From: Apostichopus japonicus
Taxonomy: Eukaryota > Echinodermata > Holothuroidea > Aspidochirotida > Stichopodidae
Assembly: GCF_037975245.1 (NCBI RefSeq)
Contig: NC_092563.1
Span: 24,584,960 to 24,648,959 of the forward strand
Length of the DNA stretch: 64,000 bases
Direction: 5' to 3'
The notes under the pieces are model-generated. The model searched no databases. It worked only from the letters and a program-made list of their open reading frames with translations, and was not told where the DNA came from. Both the position numbers and the translations under genes were made by a program. Shown one piece after another: positions 61,101 to 64,000 of the stretch. How positions within the stretch are numbered: the stretch's first letter is position 1; the number at the start of each line of letters is the position of its first letter.

Positions 61101-63877
61101 AAATAAATATCCATTTCTTTTGTCTCCCATTATCAATCATCAACCATTTTTTTCCATCCCTGTTTTACAGTTTCTTTAATACACAAAGCAGCCAAACGAG
61201 GAATCTCACCATCATCCCTGTCTAACGTTAAATATCATTTTCAACGATCTAACCTTTAACGAGTCCGACCACGACGGTTTGATGCAGGGTCTCTCGGGGT
61301 CTAGCTCCACCGGTTTGATTCTGGTCTGGAAGAGAAGAAGCACGGAGTCCATGATCCTCATGATGAGATGCGGTGGTTTTCCCAGCTTCCTGACGGTCGA
61401 GATGTGGGCCGGTTTGATGGTGTTCAGAGCCGCCTCTGCTTCCTCCAGGGCTGGCTTGGCGTCCTCCAGCTTAGCTTCCGCAACTTTCTTGTCGGCCTGA
61501 ATGGAGGTTAAATCAGAAAGAATAGTGTTAACCTGTTTTATCCCCAGAAAGGAGGACAGGTCGCCAATGACTGTGAGAGGGGTCTAGCTTCAGAGGTTTT
61601 TTGGGGCCAAACTCATAAAATGGTGCACAACTTGAAATTAAGAAGCAAAATCTTCCTAACATTAGAGCGTTTGAAAAATGTTACTATGAACAATTCGACA
61701 TTTTGATCTCAAATTGAACTTAGCTTGATGGCCAAAATCACAATCAAAAATTATTTTCACTGTAATTGCTAGCTTTGTACGGAAGTAAGTAAAATTCCAG
61801 GCATTTTACAAACTTTTTGTATATATCCACCCAGATGCTTATACAAGAAACTTCCCAATTGTATGTAAGGTACAATAAATATGTCTGGATCCACATATCT
61901 TCATATGTAACATTGGAGACCTTTGTAAGCAGAGAATTTCTTTTACCAAATTTCTTTTTCATTAAGATTTGACCAAAAATCTTAATTCTCACCAAAATAA
62001 TACCAAAACATTTTTCCCAATTTATTTCAAAAATTATATCAAATTTAATTTTTCCTTTGATTTTTTTTACCAAAGCCTTTATAATATCAAAGTAATTTTT
62101 AATAAAAATTTCACCTCAATTTCATCAACAATAGCCTGAGCTTTGTCTTTCACTTTTTGAACTTGAACTTTGACCTTCTCTGCTGCCTGAGCCTTGACCG
62201 TTACACCAGCTAGGACCTTCAAAAGGAAAGAGAGGAAAGTTTCACAAAGTGGAGTACATATACAAGAAATCAGAAATAAACATTATGGACATAAAAATAA
62301 TTTGGCACATTGACTTCTATTTTCAAATATTTAAAACTAACATTATGATATTTTGATTTTTTTCAAATATAAAAACAATACTTCTAATGCTAAGCACTTC
62401 TCTAACTTGAACCTCGCTCACTTCAACATAACAGCTTTGAATAAAAAATTTCACAACAAATATCTAAAAAGCTTTTAAAATTGTAAGTCTAATCAACAAA
62501 GGTGGAAAAGAGAAGGGCTCTTGATTGGAACATTACCTCTTCTAATTTGGCACCTTGACTTCTGTTTTCAAACATTTAAATCTTACATTATGATATTTTT
62601 ATTTTTTCAAATATCGAAACAATACTTCTAATGCTAAGCACTTCTCTAACTTGAACCTCGCTCACTTCAACATAACAGCTTTGAATAAAAATGTCATAAC
62701 AAATATCTGAAAAGCTTTTAAAATTGTAACTCTAATAAAAAAAAAGTGGAAAAAGAGAAGGGCTCTTGATTGGAACATTACCTCTTCTGCTTGTTTCGAA
62801 GCAACGGCCAGTTCTTTTTCCTTTACCACCAGTTCTTGACTCAACTCGGCTACGGATTGAGAGGCTTCGACTAGTTTATTCAATCCTGTGGTCATACGCT
62901 GAGAGAGTTCGTTGATTTCTCCGTATTTAACAGAGTAAATCTGTTTGTACCCACCGATGAAGGACAGGTAGGATTTAGGGGTTACGTGGGCAGAACGTCG
63001 GAACCTGGGGAAGACCAATCGAATGGGAACCTTAGGAAATCGTTTAACATAGCCAACATTTAAGATCGATTAACACAGCCTTTGTTTAACATCAACGTGT
63101 ACATCATCTGAAGACTGATCAACATACTAGGCATTGTGTAACATTGGAATAACATGTTTAACACTGATGAACATTGGTTTAATTTTAACATTATTATGCA
63201 TTGGTATTGATTAATTTAGGCATTGTTAAACAACTTGGTGAACCAGGTCAAACTGATATATCAACAATTTGCAGCATTTTGGTTATATAACATGTCTATA
63301 TTTTGACATGACTATTGTTCAGTATTAATTATGAGAATCTTAGAAATTAATCTTAAACAAACTAGTGAAATGCACAGATTGAAGAATTAAGCACAAGAAA
63401 ACCTCTATACAACACACTGAGCAAACATGGTAAGACATTTTGCTGACCACCTTGTCACAAGCATATTACTTGCTTCTTCTGACCTCTGACCTCAGCCTTT
63501 TGACTGCCGTTCATATTCAGCTTTGCACTTGAAAACTTCTGGGGTCCATAATCATTCATAATCAATCCTTCTCTGTTGTAGCCAACCTTCTTTACATACA
63601 ATAAAATCTGTTCTGTTTGGAAAACTAAATTCAAATTCGGTGACTTTTACCTTTCAAAATAGTCGATGCAAGTTTCTGCCACGCCATCTTGAAACATTCC
63701 CATGGCCTGTTGTACCTGTTTCTTGACATCGTCAGTGCAGGAAATATCAAACGACGCCAGGAAGTGAGATGCCACGGCGATCAGAGCATCTTTGGGCCAT
63801 CGGCTGAACCAATCCATCGTACAACCCGAGATCAGACCGGGGAACTTCAGGGCACGGTTTCTAAACTTTTCACCCAC
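42716..63877 (-). CDS. DNAH8: Axonemal dynein heavy chain, DNAH8/DNAH5-like, 3' part, 26 exons
   Basis: The exons give 4608 nt, 1535 residues plus stop, about a third of a full heavy chain of some 4,600 residues. The 5' part lies beyond the right edge. The protein is the outer-arm motor of cilia and flagella: it hydrolyses ATP in its AAA ring and walks on the adjacent doublet microtubule. Order in the fragment: end of AAA4 (1-95), stalk helix CC1 (96-205), microtubule-binding domain (about 206-335), CC2 (338-440), AAA5 (427-650), strut helix (650-730), AAA6 (740-1110) and C-terminal domain to 1535. Diagnostic strings include [71 protein letters not shown]-type [26 protein letters not shown]-like [15 protein letters not shown] and [13 protein letters not shown] at the end. 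All 25 introns are GT-AG and in phase. Similarity seems higher to DNAH8 than DNAH5 from memory; one pro-orthologue of both is possible. Confidence 0.94.
43511..43723 (-). CDS. DNAH8: Dynein exon y (C-terminal domain)
   Basis: 213 nt, 71 codons: [40 protein letters not shown] and [17 protein letters not shown]. Acceptor ttgtgcag, donor gtaggt. Confidence 0.97.
44351..44503 (-). CDS. DNAH8: Dynein exon x (C-terminal domain)
   Basis: 153 nt, 51 codons: [33 protein letters not shown] and [16 protein letters not shown]. Acceptor tttaacag, donor gtgagt. Confidence 0.97.
45121..45277 (-). CDS. DNAH8: Dynein exon w (C-terminal domain)
   Basis: 157 nt: [20 protein letters not shown], a glycine run (SGGGGGD), then [17 protein letters not shown]. 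Acceptor ctcacag, donor gtatgt. Confidence 0.96.
45853..46013 (-). CDS. DNAH8: Dynein exon v (C-terminal domain)
   Basis: 161 nt: [20 protein letters not shown], then [20 protein letters not shown]. Acceptor tgggcag, donor gtaagt. Confidence 0.97.
46732..46833 (-). CDS. DNAH8: Dynein exon u (C-terminal domain)
   Basis: 102 nt, 34 codons: [20 protein letters not shown], then [14 protein letters not shown]. Acceptor ttcccag, donor gtaaat. Confidence 0.97.
46950..47510. repeat. 156-bp tandem duplication, second copy split by an insertion
   Basis: The segment ttcacataaggttaacatag through taatagctgcattattgcac and gcaagccataaatcgg is repeated 156 bp later. The second copy is broken at 47220 by the insert at 47221-47491 and resumes at 47506 with gaatacagttacctgaacac. 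It lies in the intron between dynein exons u and t. Confidence 0.85.
47221..47491. mobile_element. Dispersed repeat with 14-bp target duplication (same family as 8808)
   Basis: 271 bp flanked by exact caagctataaatca at 47207-47220 and 47492-47505. It begins tgtgtaaaagtaagttggcc, as does the copy at 8808, and shares gatcctagcaggatcttctt, ggctaaatgacaagt and aacacgcacagaatacagac. It is not folded back here. No ORF for a transposition protein. Confidence 0.85.
47623..47739 (-). CDS. DNAH8: Dynein exon t (C-terminal domain)
   Basis: 117 nt, 39 codons: [20 protein letters not shown], then [15 protein letters not shown]. Acceptor tattcag, donor gtaaaa. Confidence 0.97.
48254..48409 (-). CDS. DNAH8: Dynein exon s (C-terminal domain start)
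   Basis: 156 nt, 52 codons: [30 protein letters not shown] and [16 protein letters not shown]. Acceptor ctcatcag, donor gtaaat. Confidence 0.96.
48997..49149 (-). CDS. DNAH8: Dynein exon r (AAA6 end)
   Basis: 153 nt, 51 codons: [20 protein letters not shown], then [20 protein letters not shown]. Acceptor tctgcag, donor gtaaga. Confidence 0.97.
49642..49871 (-). CDS. DNAH8: Dynein exon q (AAA6)
   Basis: 230 nt: [59 protein letters not shown] and TN. Its acceptor (tcctcttag) is the edge copy of a 42-bp minisatellite that reads open in the same frame upstream. Donor gtaagt. Confidence 0.95.
49872..50117. repeat. 42-bp minisatellite, about six copies, at the exon q acceptor
   Basis: The unit is ggtcaataagagggtaatgt followed by tagacataaagggtaataca and ta. 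The copy nearest the exon has ctaagagga where the others have ataagaggg, and that change supplies the acceptor AG on the minus strand. The array is open in the exon frame as a 14-residue hydrophobic repeat. Confidence 0.95.
50751..50916 (-). CDS. DNAH8: Dynein exon p (AAA6)
   Basis: 166 nt: [20 protein letters not shown], then [20 protein letters not shown] and AQARKFI. The last base joins TC of the next exon to code Val, as in RKYIVDS of DNAH8. Acceptor ttgtcag, donor gtgagc. Confidence 0.96.
51466..51587 (-). CDS. DNAH8: Dynein exon o (AAA6)
   Basis: 122 nt: [20 protein letters not shown], then [20 protein letters not shown]. Acceptor cctgtag, donor gtaatt. Confidence 0.96.
52256..52446 (-). 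CDS. DNAH8: Dynein exon n (AAA6)
   Basis: 191 nt: [40 protein letters not shown] and [12 protein letters not shown]. Acceptor caacacag, donor gtcagt. Confidence 0.96.
52603..53173. repeat. Three tandem copies of a 193-197 bp unit
   Basis: Copies begin near 52603, 52800 and 52993 at ttaatcattatactaagact-like sequence and share ttgccagat, tatcaagataatacagtcat and ccacaaaatcawgtgaa. It lies in the intron between dynein exons n and m. Confidence 0.9.
53342..53456 (-). CDS. DNAH8: Dynein exon m (AAA6 start)
   Basis: 115 nt: [20 protein letters not shown], then [18 protein letters not shown]. Acceptor cctgcag, donor gtgagt. Split codons at both ends. Confidence 0.96.
53824..54067 (-). CDS. DNAH8: Dynein exon l (strut/buttress helix)
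   Basis: 244 nt: [52 protein letters not shown] and [10 protein letters not shown]. Acceptor ttttag, donor gtaaat. Confidence 0.96.
54673..54855 (-). CDS. DNAH8: Dynein exon k (AAA5 end)
   Basis: 183 nt, 61 codons: [40 protein letters not shown] and [16 protein letters not shown]. Acceptor cattag, donor gtaagt. Confidence 0.97.
55858..56169 (-). CDS. DNAH8: Dynein exon j (AAA5 core)
   Basis: 312 nt, 104 codons: [60 protein letters not shown] and [11 protein letters not shown]. Near-identical to the DNAH8 AAA5 core as remembered. Acceptor tatcag, donor gtcagt. Confidence 0.97.
56566..56734 (-). CDS. DNAH8: Dynein exon i (AAA5 start)
   Basis: 169 nt: [20 protein letters not shown], then [19 protein letters not shown]. 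Acceptor tcggcag, donor gtaagt. Confidence 0.96.
56783..56950. repeat. TACCGAA/AATA simple-sequence repeat
   Basis: Irregular repetition of taccgaaata and ataccgaataa words. It lies directly upstream, in transcription, of dynein exon i. Confidence 0.85.
57648..57775 (-). CDS. DNAH8: Dynein exon h (CC2 end)
   Basis: 128 nt: [20 protein letters not shown], then [20 protein letters not shown], a nearly invariant dynein stalk-base motif. Acceptor ccccag, donor gtaggt. Confidence 0.96.
58283..58550. repeat. 134-bp higher-order duplication of a 22-24 bp repeat
   Basis: Basic words are cattaaaatcattttccct and cattacaatcattttc. The block 58283-58416 is repeated base for base at 58417-58550 as far as I can read. 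It lies 54 bp from dynein exon g on its donor side. Confidence 0.9.
58604..58741 (-). CDS. DNAH8: Dynein exon g (stalk CC2)
   Basis: 138 nt, 46 codons: [20 protein letters not shown], then a Glu/Lys/Ala-rich descending coiled coil ending AAMKKKQ. Acceptor tttaag, donor gtaagg. Confidence 0.94.
59258..59344 (-). CDS. DNAH8: Dynein exon f (microtubule-binding domain exit)
   Basis: 87 nt, 29 codons: [20 protein letters not shown], then INKEVLPLK, the conserved exit leading into CC2. Acceptor ttttccag, donor gtaagt. Confidence 0.95.
60208..60336 (-). CDS. DNAH8: Dynein exon e (microtubule-binding domain)
   Basis: 129 nt, 43 codons: [20 protein letters not shown], then [20 protein letters not shown]. 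Matches the 'FPKDTINEE...LxPYF' part of the head. Acceptor gtttacag, donor gtaatt. Confidence 0.94.
60440..60590. mobile_element. Dispersed repeat, third copy of the 8808/47221 family
   Basis: aaaataaaataaaactgtta, then ctgcttatccactagagagc and gttggcctgacgtttcgatc, ending cagaagggacaaaa. It matches the reverse complement of the right half of the 8808 element. taattttt on both sides may be a target duplication, but the region is AT-rich. Confidence 0.8.
61254..61496 (-). CDS. DNAH8: Dynein exon d (CC1 end and microtubule-binding domain)
   Basis: 243 nt, 81 codons: [55 protein letters not shown] and WSDSLK. It is the hallmark IKP...RxLxxPP entry to the microtubule-binding head. Acceptor cattcag, donor gttaga. 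Confidence 0.96.
62115..62216 (-). CDS. DNAH8: Dynein exon c (stalk CC1)
   Basis: 102 nt, 34 codons: [20 protein letters not shown], then [14 protein letters not shown]. Heptad-like coiled coil of the stalk. Acceptor ttgaag, donor gtgaaa. Confidence 0.93.
62298..62787. repeat. 245-bp tandem duplication including a splice donor
   Basis: Two copies, 62298-62542 and 62543-62787, share aatttggcacmttgacttct, acttctaatgctaagcactt, cctcgctcacttcaacataa and gggctcttgattggaacatt followed by acctcttct. The right copy contains the real donor of dynein exon b; the left copy contains its duplicate near 62536. Confidence 0.95.
62782..63004 (-). CDS. DNAH8: Dynein exon b (stalk CC1 start)
   Basis: 223 nt: [20 protein letters not shown], then a helix [20 protein letters not shown] and ASKQAEE, the ascending stalk coiled coil. 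Donor gtaatg. This donor and about 7 bp of exon were copied by a 245-bp tandem duplication (62298-62787). Confidence 0.95.
63651..63877 (-). CDS. DNAH8: Dynein exon a (end of AAA4)
   Basis: 227 nt, the first exon of this gene in the window: [20 protein letters not shown], then [19 protein letters not shown] and [12 protein letters not shown]. It matches the AAA4 tail '[22 protein letters not shown]'. Acceptor tctaaag, donor gtaaaa. Confidence 0.95.
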
Positions 63878-63920
63878 CTTTAGAGAATTGAGACGTAATG
63901 AATATTTAACAACTAAATCA

Positions 63921-64000
63921 GGAGTGTTAGCTCAGTGGTTAATGCTGGTGCCTTCCAATCATAAGGTCCCGAGTTCTAGGTACTCCAAGATTAATTTATG
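63921..64000 (+). mobile_element. tRNA-derived SINE, copy C, cut by window end
   Basis: ggagtgttagctcagtggtt, then ccttccaatcataaggtccc and tactccaagattaatttatg, the same head as copy A. The body continues beyond the window. It lies in the intron upstream of dynein exon a. Confidence 0.88.

Overview
This is an animal (eukaryotic) genomic window, AT-rich, with small exons, GT-AG introns and many tandem and dispersed repeats. It carries two large intron-split genes, both on the minus strand. Both products are conserved across metazoans. The tRNA-derived SINE, hAT MITEs, fold-back repeats and abundant minisatellites fit a marine invertebrate, perhaps a deuterostome such as an echinoderm. The species cannot be fixed from the sequence alone.

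Region 1 (about 3.2-30.0 kb, minus strand) is a complete ABCC4/MRP4-like ABC transporter. I could join 28 coding exons. Every intron is GT-AG, every phase is compatible, and the exons sum to 4083 nt (1360 residues plus stop). Order: short N-terminus, TMD1, NBD1, acidic/charged linker, TMD2, NBD2. All nucleotide-binding motifs are intact. Its introns hold five different minisatellites (units of about 13, 40, 35, 46 and 18 bp), a 380-bp hAT MITE with a perfect 8-bp target duplication, tRNA-derived SINEs and a fold-back retroelement-like insert with 14-bp target duplications.

Region 2 (about 30.1-42.7 kb) has no gene I can support. It holds the 5' side of the transporter gene, a second hAT MITE, short tandem arrays, a block of AACGTT-rich tandem repeats of about 170 bp, and an E-box/M-box cluster.

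Region 3 (about 42.7-63.9 kb, minus strand, running off the right edge) is the 3' third of an axonemal dynein heavy chain closest to the DNAH8/DNAH5 group. Its 26 exons sum to 4608 nt (1535 residues plus stop). They cover the end of AAA4, the stalk with the microtubule-binding domain, AAA5, AAA6 and the C-terminal domain. Its introns contain a 42-bp minisatellite fused to a splice acceptor, a 245-bp duplication that copied a splice donor, a 134-bp repeat-of-repeats, and more fold-back repeats and SINEs.

The two genes are unrelated in function (organic-anion/cyclic-nucleotide efflux versus ciliary motility). I see no sign of a shared pathway, operon, CRISPR or other dedicated system. The most unusual content is the repeat structure and how it touches splice sites.
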